DNA of 64,000 nt from Lactuca virosa (Eukaryota; Streptophyta; Magnoliopsida; Asterales; Asteraceae): the NCBI GenBank assembly GCA_928212115.1, contig CAKMRJ010000001.1:370167564-370231563 (forward strand), written 5' to 3'. The notes beneath the pieces are model-generated. The model was not told the DNA's origin and did not search any database. It saw only the letters and a list, made by a program, of their open reading frames with translations. The position numbers were made by a program, and so were the translations under genes. Of this stretch, positions 11,068 through 20,677 are shown in pieces; the first letter of the stretch is position 1; each line of letters opens with the position of its first letter.

Positions 11068-11669
11068 ACATAGGTCAAAACAAAATCATCGAGGGGCCCA
11101 GATATCGCTTCTAATCCTAGAAGGAACAGATAAACTTTGACTCATATGTTTGCTCTACTACTTCTTGAATTACACACAAAAGCACGGTTTATAACATCGA
11201 GTTACCAATGCGTTTTCGTGCAATCAATGCATAACCAACTCATAGGCAACAAATCATATCTCTAGGCTTGAAGACTTATATGATATTACCGTCTCACGAT
11301 CACTCGAGATAAATTCCATGAAGTGATACAAGTGAGCGTGGGTTGAATCCAATACTCAGAACTTATGAGCACTCATGAGTGTTGTAGCCCCGCTTTGTCT
11401 AACATCTTAGACCTCTACAAGCCAACCGATGACAGTCTTGATTCATATCTACTTCCAACATATGACCGACTGTGGAGAGTTTGAATAATATGATATAAAC
11501 CATAACATAATTATTCTGGAAGTCAAAACATGCAAAAAGAAATAATAGTAAACGATTGACAAGAGATAGCAACACTTTACTCATAAATAACAGCTTTTAT
11601 TTATCATCAAATGTGAATTACATTTTACAAATTTCAAGATTATCTAACTACTAAAACTAATATCATCCT

Positions 11670-13001
11670 TCAGCCCTATGCCCCGAGCATGCTAGAGATG
11701 CTTAGCCCGAGTCAGTCCCTTCGTGAGGGGATCTGCTGGGTTCTCATCCGATGATACCCTCTTTGCCACGAGGATTCCTTCTTCTATTCGATGTCTGATA
11801 AAGTGATATTTTCTGTCAATGTGTCTGGATCTCCCATGATCTCTTGGTTCCTCGGCTAAGGCAACCGCACTATTGCTGTCATAGAAAATCTCCATTGGCT
11901 CCTTTATAGCTGGTACAACTCCAAGATCTCCGATGAAGTTCTTTAGCCATATAGCCTCCTTTGATGCCTTGCTTGCTGCTATATACTCTGATTCACAAGT
12001 GGAATCAGCCACTGTATCTTGCTTGGAACTATTCCAAGTAATTGCCCCTCCATTTAGGGTAAAGACCCAGTCCGACTGAGAGCGGAAATTATCCTTGTCA
12101 GTCTGGAAGCTAGCATCACTATACCTTGCTACTTTCAAGTCATCACTCCCACCAAGGGTAAGGACCCAGTCCTTAGTCCTTCGCAGGTACTTGAGAATAT
12201 TCTTTACCGCTGTCCAGTGTGCCTTGCCAGGATTCCCCTGATATCTGTTGACCATGCTCAAAGCAAAGGCAACATCAGGACGAGTACAAGTCATAGCATA
12301 CATGATTGAGCGTACAGCGGAAGCATATGGTACTCGACTCATCTCAGCTATCTCAGCCTCTGTACTCGGACTCTGAGTTTTACTCAGTCTGGCATTACAC
12401 TGGATAGGTAGCTCACCTTTCTTGGAATTATGCATGTTGAACCTTTTCAACACTTTGTCCACATAGGTGCTTTGACTAAGTCCAATTAGTCTTTTACTCC
12501 TGTTTCTCAAAATCCTTATCCCTAGGATATAGGCAGCTTCTCCAAGGTCCTTCATAGCGAAACACTTCCCAAGCCAGGACTTTACTTCCTGCAGGGTTCG
12601 GATGTCATTTCCTATGAGTAGTATGTCATCCACATACAGTACCAAAAAGCTGACTATACTCCCACTAGCCTTGATATAGACACAAGATTCATCTTCACTC
12701 CTTGAAAAGCCAAATTCTTTGACTTTCTCATCAAAGAAAAGATTCCATCTGCGAGGTGCCTGTTTTAATCCATAAATGGATTTCTCAAGCTTACACACTC
12801 TACTGGGGTACTCTGTACTGACAAAACCCTCTGGCTGAACCATGTAAACATCTTCAGCCAACTTTCCATTAAGGAAAGCGGTTTTGACATCCATTTGCCA
12901 TATTTCATAATCATGAAATGCAGCAATGGCTAACAGAACCCTAATAGACTTAATCTTGGCCACTGGTGAAAAGGTCTCATCATAATCAACTCCCGGAGTT
13001 T
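11670..13001 (-). pseudogene. copia reverse transcriptase and RNase H (Co-Y, first copy)
   Basis: A 423-codon open stretch (12963-11692) covers copia RT from VLLAIAAFHDYEIWQMDVKT through KSIYGLKQAPRRWN, the catalytic LYVDDILL, KDLGEAAYILGI and DKVLKRF. It continues into RNase H with YSDASFQTD, CESEYIAAS and FYDSNSAVAL, and then the PADPLTKGL tail. The RT and RNase H catalytic residues look intact. A TAG replaces the expected Gln just after AKHL (11692-11694), shortening the C-terminus slightly. Pol sequence continues upstream to 13001 in another frame and then ends at the rearrangement. It is therefore a fragment without its own start, and expression is not expected. Confidence 0.9.
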
Positions 13002-13507
13002 ATGACTTTTTCGCGTGTGAACTAACTATTGGGTGAATACTCTAAGTCACATGCTACATGGGTTAAATTTTCTTAGGGTAAGGGATTTGGTCCTGCTGCA
13101 CAGCTTTTGTCTGAGTCCAACCGTTGTAGGATTAAAATCTTTTAGCCTAAGATTGTTTAAGATGTGCGGCATGTGACTGTATTCGTGCAATAGTTAACTG
13201 GCACCAATTGAGGGTCGTGTGGCAGTTGGTGGATGGGTTGTTTGGATGAGTCTGCCGGTTATGAAATATTTATCCTTACTTTAGGAGTGAGGGATGAGGC
13301 GCATGCCATACTTATGTATAGTTTTAGGGTGTTGTGATGATACTTGATACAAATGTGGGTAGGTGTGGAAGGTAGTATGGGCTCGTACTACTGAAAGCAC
13401 AGGACCCATATGCGTAGGAAGGAAGTCACAGCCCCTAGGGTTTTGGTTGGGAGTTGGTTCCCTGTTATTATATGGATTATCTGAGATCTATCTGGTGTAT
13501 CTTTAGT
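13002..13507 (+). other. Gy-3 untranslated leader, truncated
   Basis: No ORF of note. The sequence lies directly upstream of a gypsy gag start and its content (CTTTTGTCTGAGTCC.., TTTTAGCCTAAG..) fits a gypsy leader. The 5' LTR and primer-binding site are missing; instead the stretch begins at the broken pol of Co-Y. Confidence 0.55.
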
Positions 13508-13840
13508 ATGGTGGTTACGAGACGTTTTGTGACTGGATCCGGATCGGGATCAGGGCATGGCGATCAGGATGCCCCGACGGAGCCCGAGATTATCTTACAG
13601 GGTGGGCCAGCGTTGACAGAGGGTCGTCTCAGGGAGATCATCCACGAGGAGGTGGGCGGGATTGTCCGGGGTCAGATTCCGGAGATGTTTGGGTCTATTA
13701 AACCGCCATGATGGAGTATTTTGATGACAGATATGCAGCCCTTGCTAAGGCGGCTACCGTGACAGCCATAGTAGCTGTATCGGCGGTAGGGTTGGGAGTC
13801 GGACGAGCTTTTCAGTAACGGTACTTCGATAACACGAAAC
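13508..13840 (+). pseudogene. Gy-3 gag, N-terminal part
   Basis: The gypsy gag start MVVTRRFVTG is at 13508, followed by a Gly-Ser stretch, an acidic segment and LREIIHEEV, as expected for the family. A frameshift near 13707 truncates the first frame at 13709-13711. The next frame continues MMEYFDDRYAALAK and meets a TAA at 13816-13818. At 13840 Co-T1 has inserted. Bypassing the insert plus one GAAAC copy makes the gag frame continue into 21437, so the reading frame was disrupted but not scrambled by the insertion. Confidence 0.85.
13836..13840 (+). other. target-site duplication GAAAC, left of Co-T1
   Basis: GAAAC at 13836-13840 matches GAAAC at 21432-21436, immediately outside the two LTRs. 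This proves Co-T1 is a single insertion event. Confidence 0.95.
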
Positions 13841-14594
13841 TGTTGGATAAGGTGTCTAAGTCCATAACTTATTTGGTATATACTTGACCCGACCCGGCAT
13901 GGTCCATTTGGGTTGCACTTCACCCAAACTGTTTATGGATAATTTTATGAGAATTGTATACTTACGATTTATTAATATATTATAAGTTATAATATATTAA
14001 TATAAAGTCATGTTATTTAATTAGTTTTAATCTTGAATTAATTATGAATTAATTTAGTGATTAAAAGGAAGACTAATTAAATCATGGGCTATTATATTTA
14101 TATGGTGTGGGCTAATACTCATTTGTTAATGGGCTAAGCTTATATGGAAGTCCATGGATGATCCATGGAGCTTTTAACCCATGGATCCTTGGAAAGGAAA
14201 AGACATGGGTTATTAGGGTTTCACCCTAACCATGCACACTATATAAACAAGCTCAAGTTGCATGAAAGAACACCCTAGAGTGTGTAATAGTGGTGGCCGA
14301 TTGCTAAGTGTTAGTATACTCTCTCATACATTTTCCAAGTTTGTGGTGATTTGTGATTTCCATTTGAGGCATTCACATTATTGGTGCTTGGCTCTCAAAC
14401 TCCAAGGAATCAACAATCAACAAAAGGTATGTAATTCATCTAGTCCTTTTATGTTTAAAAGTACCCCATGCCATGCTAGATAGGTTATAAACCTTGGAAA
14501 ATAATATTTTGCATGTACCTTAGACAAACATAGATCCAAGGTTATTAGGGTTGCATGTACACTTAGGAAGTGTTAGAATGCTCAAAACCCAACA
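13841..14594 (+). repeat. Co-T1 5' LTR
   Basis: TGTTGGATAAGG..CCCAACA. TATAAA at 14242-14247 sits in ACTATATAAAC. The differences from the 3' LTR are CTCAAGTT versus CTCATGTT and ATGCTAG versus ATGTTAG. Possible splice donor AAAG/GTATGT at about 14422-14431. Confidence 0.95.
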
Positions 14595-14595
14595 G

Positions 14596-14608
14596 TGGTA
14601 TCAGAGCC
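14596..14608 (+). other. Co-T1 primer-binding site
   Basis: TGGTATCAGAGCC starts two bases after the LTR and is complementary to the 3' end of plant initiator tRNA-Met, the standard copia and gypsy primer. Confidence 0.92.
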
Positions 14609-14674
14609 TAGGCTTGTTTGTTTGATACTTGATGCAAAATAGTGATAAAAAGTCGATTTTTTGCTGTCTGACTG

Positions 14675-14764
14675 ATGAACTCGCCGAGTCCATGGGGGGA
14701 CTCGTCGAGTTCATGTGTAAACTCATCCTACTCGCCGAGTAGGTTCGTGCACTCGGCGAGTAGG
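14675..14764 (+). repeat. ACTCG-CGAGT palindromes in the Co-T1 leader
   Basis: Four to five copies of ACTCG[C/G/T]CGAGT occur just inside the primer-binding site. The same palindrome class fills U3 of the unrelated gypsy LTR-H and LTR-F, and a shorter run is in the Co-C2 leader (23229-23285). Confidence 0.8.
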
Positions 14765-15440
14765 AGCCTCAGAATGCAGATTTTTGACTTTTGCTGCTGG
14801 AAATGGACTAGAAACATTACCCTAAACTGTTTTGGTGTTTTAAAACTTGTTTTAGTTGGTGTAATGGTAGTTCTACTCCATTTACAATAGCTTATATCAA
14901 AATTTCATGCTTTGTATGTGTTCATATAATTCTTGAAACTTTGATGATCATGTTCATATTCTTATGAATTTAGAAGATGATAGGAATTATTTGCTGAATT
15001 GTTTAGGATTAATTCTTGATCATTTATGTGTTTTAATGGAGTCCATAATTTGTCCTCAAGTTATGGATATCCAAAGGTCACTTCTTTTAAACACACACTT
15101 AAAACACATAAGTTACATAAAATGAAGAGTCTTCATTTTTATGAACCTTTAATTCATAAGTTATGAAATGAAAAGTTTTGGATAGTTACAAAACTTGCCC
15201 TTAAGTTTTGGAATTTGTAAAGTTTCACACACTTTAATAAGCTTTAATTCCAAACCCTTAGAGTTTTAAAAGTTAAAATTCAACCCTTATACTATTTATA
15301 ACATTAATGGTTAATTATTATATATATGTATAAGATCAAGTCGTTTTACCGTTAGTAGGCCTCATTCACGAAGCCGGTCTATAAGGGGGGTATAAGGTTG
15401 TTGCCTATAAAATGGCAACTTAATGGGTGTCCATTCTCAC

Positions 15441-15480
15441 CCACCGCTTCCTTGATCGGTGGAGGGTCGTTAGCCGAACG
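15441..15480 (+). other. two leader stem-loops: CCACCG..CGGTGG and CGTT..AACG
   Basis: CCACCG (15441-15446) pairs with CGGTGG (15457-15462), and CGTTAGCCGAACG (15468-15480) forms a small hairpin. Both pairings survive in Co-C2, Co-Y and Co-X; in Co-X the second loop differs by one base while its stem is kept. Confidence 0.5.
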
Positions 15481-15629
15481 GGTAGGACAATGACTTTAAA
15501 TTCTCATTAAAAGTATAATGAATATTATAAAGTAACTAAACCTTTTATAAATTCCCAATCTTAGTTACTTTAGGAAAATGTGAATATGGTGCTAACCCAT
15601 GAAATTCACACTTTGTACCTTACCAAGTC

Positions 15630-15746
15630 GTTGGTGGAGCGTGTGTGGTTAACCGGCACACTAACTTGGACTAGTAAGGATCACGAAGGGTGACTTAATG
15701 TTTATCATAGATCGGTGGAGCGTGTGTGGTTAACCGGCACATCGAT
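15630..15746 (+). other. paired kissing-loop-like hairpins (GGTTAACC loops), Co-T1 leader
   Basis: Hairpin 1 is 15630-15665 and hairpin 2 is 15711-15746. Both have the core GAGCGTGTGTGGTTAACCGGCACA. An inner stem (GTGTGT with GCACAC) closes a 9-nt loop holding the self-complementary GGTTAACC. The outer stems differ: GTTGGTG with CACTAAC in the first, ATCGGTG with CATCGAT in the second. Both pair fully when a G-U is allowed. A palindrome in a short apical loop is the design of retroviral dimerisation signals. The role here is inference. Confidence 0.6.
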
Positions 15747-15799
15747 TAGGTGATAATATTAAGGGTACCAAGTGAGTTTGCATGGTTATTCACACCTTG

Positions 15800-15830
15800 T
15801 TTTGTGATCCTCGGCATCCCAGTCACAAAA
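15800..15830 (+). other. stem-loop with 15-nt GGCATCCC loop, Co-T1 leader
   Basis: TTTTGTGA (15800-15807) pairs with TCACAAAA (15823-15830) around the 15-nt loop TCCTCGGCATCCCAG. Equivalent hairpins sit at 24252-24280, 46833-46863 and 6520-6549. Confidence 0.65.
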
Positions 15831-15951
15831 CCTGAAGGGCACAATCGAGATTGAAACATGCCATTGAAAAGTTCAATGAATCTCAAAAGATCTAGGAGTT
15901 TCAAATCCAATTAAAACCTAATAAATTATTTCGTTTTTCATGGTGGAAATT

Positions 15952-15969
15952 GGTGAATCGTCATTCACC
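15952..15969 (+). other. stem-loop GGTGAAT-CGTC-ATTCACC
   Basis: A seven-base-pair stem with a four-base loop. In Co-C2 the terminal pair changes on both sides (AGTGAAT with ATTCACT at 24400-24417), a compensatory change that keeps the stem. Confidence 0.55.
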
Positions 15970-15977
15970 TACCTTCA

Positions 15978-16028
15978 AATATTTTATAGCTTGGATTACG
16001 GCATCCCTCTTCCAAGTTATAAAATATT
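15978..16028 (+). other. long stem-loop with 15-nt GGCATCCC loop, before gag
   Basis: AATATTTTATA plus CTTGGA on the left pairs with TCCAAG plus TATAAAATATT on the right; the single intervening position can form a G-U. That gives an 18-bp stem around the loop TTACGGCATCCCTCT. It ends 83 bases before the gag ATG. Confidence 0.7.
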
Positions 16029-16111
16029 GTGTTGGGTCCTAGCCTTAATATTTCATATTGGGTGTTATATTAAGGACTTGAATCAACTAACTTGATTTTC
16101 TCCCATTGTAG

Positions 16112-16835
16112 ATGTCTGGTTCAGACAACTATGATCTTCCCAAATCGCTTGAAACAAGCTTTCCTCTTGAAGATGATGTCCCTCAACATCATGCTTCACT
16201 CCCCCCACCTCCTCCATTTATTCTCCCTGACCCACAAGCCCAAAGACTTGAAAGGTTTAAGATCACTCAAGCTCTACTAGAAATGAAACATAAAGATGGA
16301 AGACATGTGTGCACTCATGTCTTAGGAATGAAGTCACACATAGACAGGTTAAGAATGTTGGGTGCTGTTATTTCAAGGAAGTTCGTTGCTGACTGGGTTC
16401 TTCAGTCACTTCCTGAGTCATATAAATGAGTTTATTAAAGATTACCATATGACAGATCCCGACATAACCCTAATAGATCTTTCTTATTTGCTTGTTGCTG
16501 CTGAATCAGCAATGATTTGGCGCAATGGTCAAGCAAATATTGATGGAAAATCTATTTCTCAAACTTCCATGGACATGGACAATGGTAACATTGGAAGTCC
16601 AGAAAAGATTTCTCGTCCCAATGGAAGGGGATCGGCCTTGGTCAACCCGGTTGACCAAAAGGTAAAGGGAAAGGCTAAGTCTGTGATTGTGTCGTGTACC
16701 ATTCCCAAAGAGTCTATATGTTTTTATTGTCATGAGAAGGGACATTGGAAGCGAAGCTGCCCTGAATACCTGAAATATTTGAAAGCAAGTAGAGACAAAA
16801 TGTTTGACTCGGCTTCAGGTAAGTCCACTATCTAA
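16112..16835 (+). pseudogene. Co-T1 gag with CCHC zinc knuckle
   Basis: The ATG at 16112 follows the structured leader. The product starts MSGSDNYDLPKS, has a proline run, then the copia-gag core (FKITQALLEMKHKDGRHV, HIDRLRMLGAVI, WVLQSLPESY, YHMTDPDITLIDL) and one zinc knuckle CFYCHEKGHWKRSC (C-x2-C-x4-H-x4-C). It ends at 16833-16835, about 240 residues, with no protease after it. One extra A in the run at about 16425-16428 shifts the frame, so the copy reads as two overlapping ORFs (16112-16429 and 16362-16835). As this element is otherwise fresh, the shift is a recent defect or a sequencing error in an A-run. Confidence 0.85.
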
Positions 16836-18465
16836 CTTTGTTAAAGTTCCTAATTGTTGATTCTTATTACATGATGTGACTAGGTTGCATCTTGATGTTT
16901 AGCAGGATCGAGCAAAAGGAAGGTTAAAAGAAGAGTGTGTTGAATCTGATCACGAAGATGGATTTCTATCGCATGGTTCGAGGATCGGATTTTTGAGCCA
17001 CTACTTAAAAGTTATGATAGATTGCTAGGAAATATGTAATATCATAGTTTTCATTTGAAGATGCATTGTAAGGAATATTTTTCCGCATTTTAATAAAGAA
17101 ATAAAAGTTTTGTTTAGTTTATTTTATATTATATCCCCTTACAATGGCATTTATGGAAATTGATGTTTGTATGTTTCTAGCAATATTGGAAATATGAGTT
17201 TGATTCTCTCATATGTGGTAGTGTCTGAATTTACCAAATGAGGAAAGGTTCTCATCACCCAAGCTTCAGTTAGACAGAAACTTGGAATCATACAAGTTGT
17301 ATTGTATGATGAATGAGAATTTTCATCTTTGTAAAAATTGAGACTAATTCATTGATCACATGCATATGTGAGTCAATTGAAGGACTAAGGAATTAGGTAC
17401 ACTGGGTGTGTGCTGGTCAAGGTCCACCACAAAGATCAATTCGTCATGATTTACTAGAGATTAGTAAATATGGTTATACTTATAAGGTTAAGTATAATTC
17501 TGTAACATTGGAAAAGTTTCAATGTATGGCAGAACGGATGAGATGAATCAAATTTGGCAGAAAGATAAAAGTTTCTCAAATCTGAAAAGATGGGAGAGTA
17601 CTTTAGTATCATGTTTTTATGATCATCTTAATGATTATGAAACCATATCACAAATTCATACTCTAAGGACATCTTAGTGCATTGTTATGACTAAGATGAG
17701 GGGTCATGAATTGTTGGAATGGTTAAAATCAAGAAGATGGATCATACTTCGTTCCAAAACAACTCTTAGAGTCATACTCCAAGATTGTAACATTGAGTGA
17801 CATAAAGTAAGGTTTAAAACACTTATCAAATGTAGTGTAAAATGTTTTCTACTCCTGTACATTTGAAATTGGTAAGTTGTGATGTCTTGGATAAGACAAA
17901 GACCAACTAAGACCAATTGTGTGAAGTGTTTATCTTAATAAGAATCTGCACTATCCTTGAATATTTGTTTTGTCAAGGAATGGTTCTTGACTAGGGAAAC
18001 TTATATGTCAAGAGGACAGTGGGAGTCTTAAAGATCCTGAAAGGATTTCAAGATTTAATCAAGAGTAAAACCTGAGTTTTATCACTAGCACACGACTTAA
18101 GGTTTGAAACCTATTAAGTTGACATAATTCTTGTTTCTGTGTCTGTTCCTATTAAGTTGACTATGCATATGAGTTCTGTTAGTTCTAAACTGTGTGCATA
18201 ACAGCTTGGAAGCATTGGTGGGCCTTGTGCTACCAGATGACAAGAAATTAAGATTGAACAAGTTCAATCCATGTAAGGCTGAATTTGTTACTAACCTTGT
18301 CTTGTGATTATGGTTTTGACAAATTCACATGGATAGGAACTCATACACTATAAAATCTAAGTGTCATAAGGTTTCTCTCCGATTCATGAAAATGATGGTG
18401 AGGAAATGCTTTCACTAAGAAGATTTTAAGTAGATAGCAATTGTGATGTTTGCATTCTCAAAGTC

Positions 18466-18501
18466 GTTAGTGGAGCGTGTGTGGTTAACCGGCACACTAA
18501 C
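18466..18501 (+). other. third GGTTAACC hairpin, inside the Co-T1 body
   Basis: GTTAGTG (18466-18472) pairs perfectly with CACTAAC (18495-18501) around the same core as the leader hairpins. It lies about 1.6 kb downstream of gag. Confidence 0.65.
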
Positions 18502-18525
18502 ATGGACTTGTGAGAAATGGCAAAG

Positions 18526-18587
18526 GTCTAAACAATTAAGACTATGATTACGGCATCCCTTTTCATAGTTCTGGAAATTGTTTAGAC
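18526..18587 (+). other. extended GGCATCCC stem-loop inside the Co-T1 body
   Basis: GTCTAAACAATT (18526-18537) pairs perfectly with AATTGTTTAGAC (18576-18587). ACTATGA pairs with TCATAGT inside it, around the 15-nt loop TTACGGCATCCCTTT. The stem sequence is unrelated to that of the leader hairpins; the loop is the same. Confidence 0.7.
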
Positions 18588-18960
18588 ACACATGTGAGCT
18601 ATCTAAGAAAGGGTGTACGAATCTAAATTTCAGAAGTCCAGCTGATTTCTGGAAATATGTCAGAGCTAGTGGGAGCATAAGTGTTATGCTGATAATAATC
18701 ATGTTAGTGGGAGCATGATTATTATGTTTAGTGTTGCAAGTTAGCAATGTTAATTATAGAAAAACAAAAGTTTCAATTCGTAAAGTTGTAGGGGTTGAAA
18801 AAGTTGTTTTGCTATAATTAAGGGAGAGGAAATTATACTTCATTTCAATTCTAAAAGCTTAGATTGAGTTTTAATCATCTTTAGTCAAGGATATATATAT
18901 GAATTTTATGTTGGAATGGTTTAACATAAGGAAATTCTATATATATTGCGTTCTCAAATT

Positions 18961-18993
18961 CGATTATGATTACAGCATCCCTCTTCATAGTCG
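18961..18993 (+). other. fourth GGCATCCC-type stem-loop in Co-T1
   Basis: CGATTATGA pairs with TCATAGTCG (one G-U) around the 15-nt loop TTACAGCATCCCTCT. The loop has one substitution (CAG for CGG). Confidence 0.6.
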
Positions 18994-20412
18994 ATTTTTG
19001 AAAACATGGAAAATAAAAAAATATTGTAGCAAAAGACTGATCCAGTATCAGGTCTTTATGTGAGACATCGTGAATCATGTCCCATATGCTTCGGGTATAG
19101 GATCGGTCACATGTGCTATAATATTCATCCTTTCTAAATTTTCCAAATGCTCAGAGCATTAAGAAGGGAAAAGTCTAGAATTGGATAAGACTAAAATGAT
19201 TAAGCAATTGTCGAGGACTATCTAAGGCTCACCAAAGATTGGTTGCTCAGGGACAGTTGGAAGTATAGTGTTAAATTTTGGAAGGACCATATGGATATAT
19301 TCTGAAAAGAGGTAGCTCTTGTTCAGATATGATAATCAAAATAGGAATATGGAAATTTTCCATATTGGGAGTTGGATATTAAGAATCTATGAGAAAGTTA
19401 GAAACTTTTATGCAAGAAGGATGTTCAAAGCAATGTACTTTGAATATGAGAGTTCGTTTCCATAGAGTTGATCTCCTTTGGAATCCTCTGTAATGACTGA
19501 TGACAAGGTTTTGGTGACCTTGTGCATAATCATTACGAGAGGATCAGTGCATATAAGTTTAAAATCTAACAGTTTTTTTGGTAAATGGTAGGAATTAGGA
19601 ATTCTTACATTTACAATAAGGATTTGGGATTGTGAAATGAGCATCATTGGAATCATGTTCAATTGATCTATTTCACAAAGTAAAGATCATAGACAAACAT
19701 AGTGTGCATACTTGGAGTATGGCATAACTATTGTTTAGAAAAACAAAGTGTACATGCTAGGAGCATGGGACGACTGTTGTTTTGTTCAAGTATTAAGTTG
19801 ATTATTTGAAACATTATACAATGAATAATGTGTAATCAATATGGTGATAAATAAAAGGTGGTTTATTTATATTCAAAAGGGTTCTGAGACCATATTGGAT
19901 TCGATTATTATTGTGTTTCACTTTGCATGTTTTGACTTCCAGAATAGCTAGGTTATTCTTTCCGAATGACTAAGTTATTTAAACACTCCACAGTTGTTCA
20001 TATGTTGGAAGTAGGTATGAATTAAGACTGTCATGAATCGAGTTTGTAGATGGCTAAACATGTTTAGACATAGCAATGGTTGCTACAACATTCATGAGTA
20101 CTCATAAGTTATGAGTATTGGAATTAACCCACGCTCAATTGTATCACTTCATGGAATTTATCTCGAGTGATCGTGAGACGGTAATATCATATAAGTCTTC
20201 AAACCTAGAGATATGAGTTGTTACCTATGAGTTGGTTGTGCATTGATTGCACGTAAACGCATCAGTAACTTGATGTTATAAAACGTGCCTTTGTGTATAA
20301 TTCAACAAGTAGTAGAAACAAGTATATGAGTCGAAGTTTATCTGTTCCTTCTAGTCCTTGGAGGATTGGAAGCGATATCTGGGCCCCTCGATGATTTTGT
20401 TTTGACCTATGT

Positions 20413-20424
20413 ACCGGGCCCGGT
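20413..20424. other. ACCGGGCCCGGT palindrome, Co-T1
   Basis: A perfect 12-bp palindrome about 250 bases before the purine tract, in the same position as in Co-Y. Confidence 0.65.
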
Positions 20425-20664
20425 CAGAACCTAATTGATGTGTTCAATTTAGTTCTTTGTCAAACAAATCGGAAATCGGGAAACAAACTGCTGGACAATA
20501 AGTACGACGTTGTTCCATGTATTTGTCCGGCTGATATCATGAGAACAGAGGATTATATGATCACTTATCTAAAATTGCGCTTCATAGTTCAACAGAGTTT
20601 TCGAGAGCTACGATTGCTGGTTGGTTCCTGAAGTAACATACGCAAATACAGTTATTAGACTTAT

Positions 20665-20677
20665 CCAAGTGGGAGAC
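20665..20677 (+). other. Co-T1 polypurine tract
   Basis: CCAAGTGGGAGAC lies immediately before the 3' LTR and is the expected plus-strand primer. Co-C2 and Co-Y carry the same tract. Confidence 0.85.

Larger units (their letters stand above)
10044..13001 (-). mobile_element. Co-Y (first copy): copia 3' half, minus strand
   Basis: Reading leftward from the right end it has RT and RNase H, a conserved 3' non-coding segment (about 11600-10807), a purine tract and a 763-bp 3' LTR (10806-10044). The left end is a clean TG/CA boundary in LTR-D. The right end stops abruptly within pol at about 13001 and joins Gy-3 leader sequence. gag, protease, integrase and the 5' LTR are missing. Confidence 0.88.
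16836..20664 (+). other. Co-T1 non-coding body and 3' conserved segment
   Basis: About 3.8 kb with no ORF over 110 codons and no pol motif that I can find in any frame. 16836-19890 is AT-rich and holds three structured cassettes (18466-18501, 18526-18587, 18961-18993). 19890-20664 is alignable by eye with the pre-LTR segment of Co-Y (minus, 11600-10807) and Co-C2 (about 32560-33297), including CGATATC..GGGCC..CCTCGATGATTT and the ACCGGGCCCGGT palindrome. Keeping this block in an element that lost its pol argues for a role in replication or packaging. Confidence 0.7.

Noticed and set aside
14596..14608. TGGTATCAGAGCC as part of a tRNA gene
   Set aside because: It is the primer-binding site complementary to a tRNA 3' end. 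No cloverleaf surrounds it at 14596, 23139 or 63713.
16836..19890. Hidden pol in the Co-T1 body
   Set aside because: I looked for DTG, HCRLGH, TDDYSRY, YVDD and CESEY-type motifs among the ORFs and found none.
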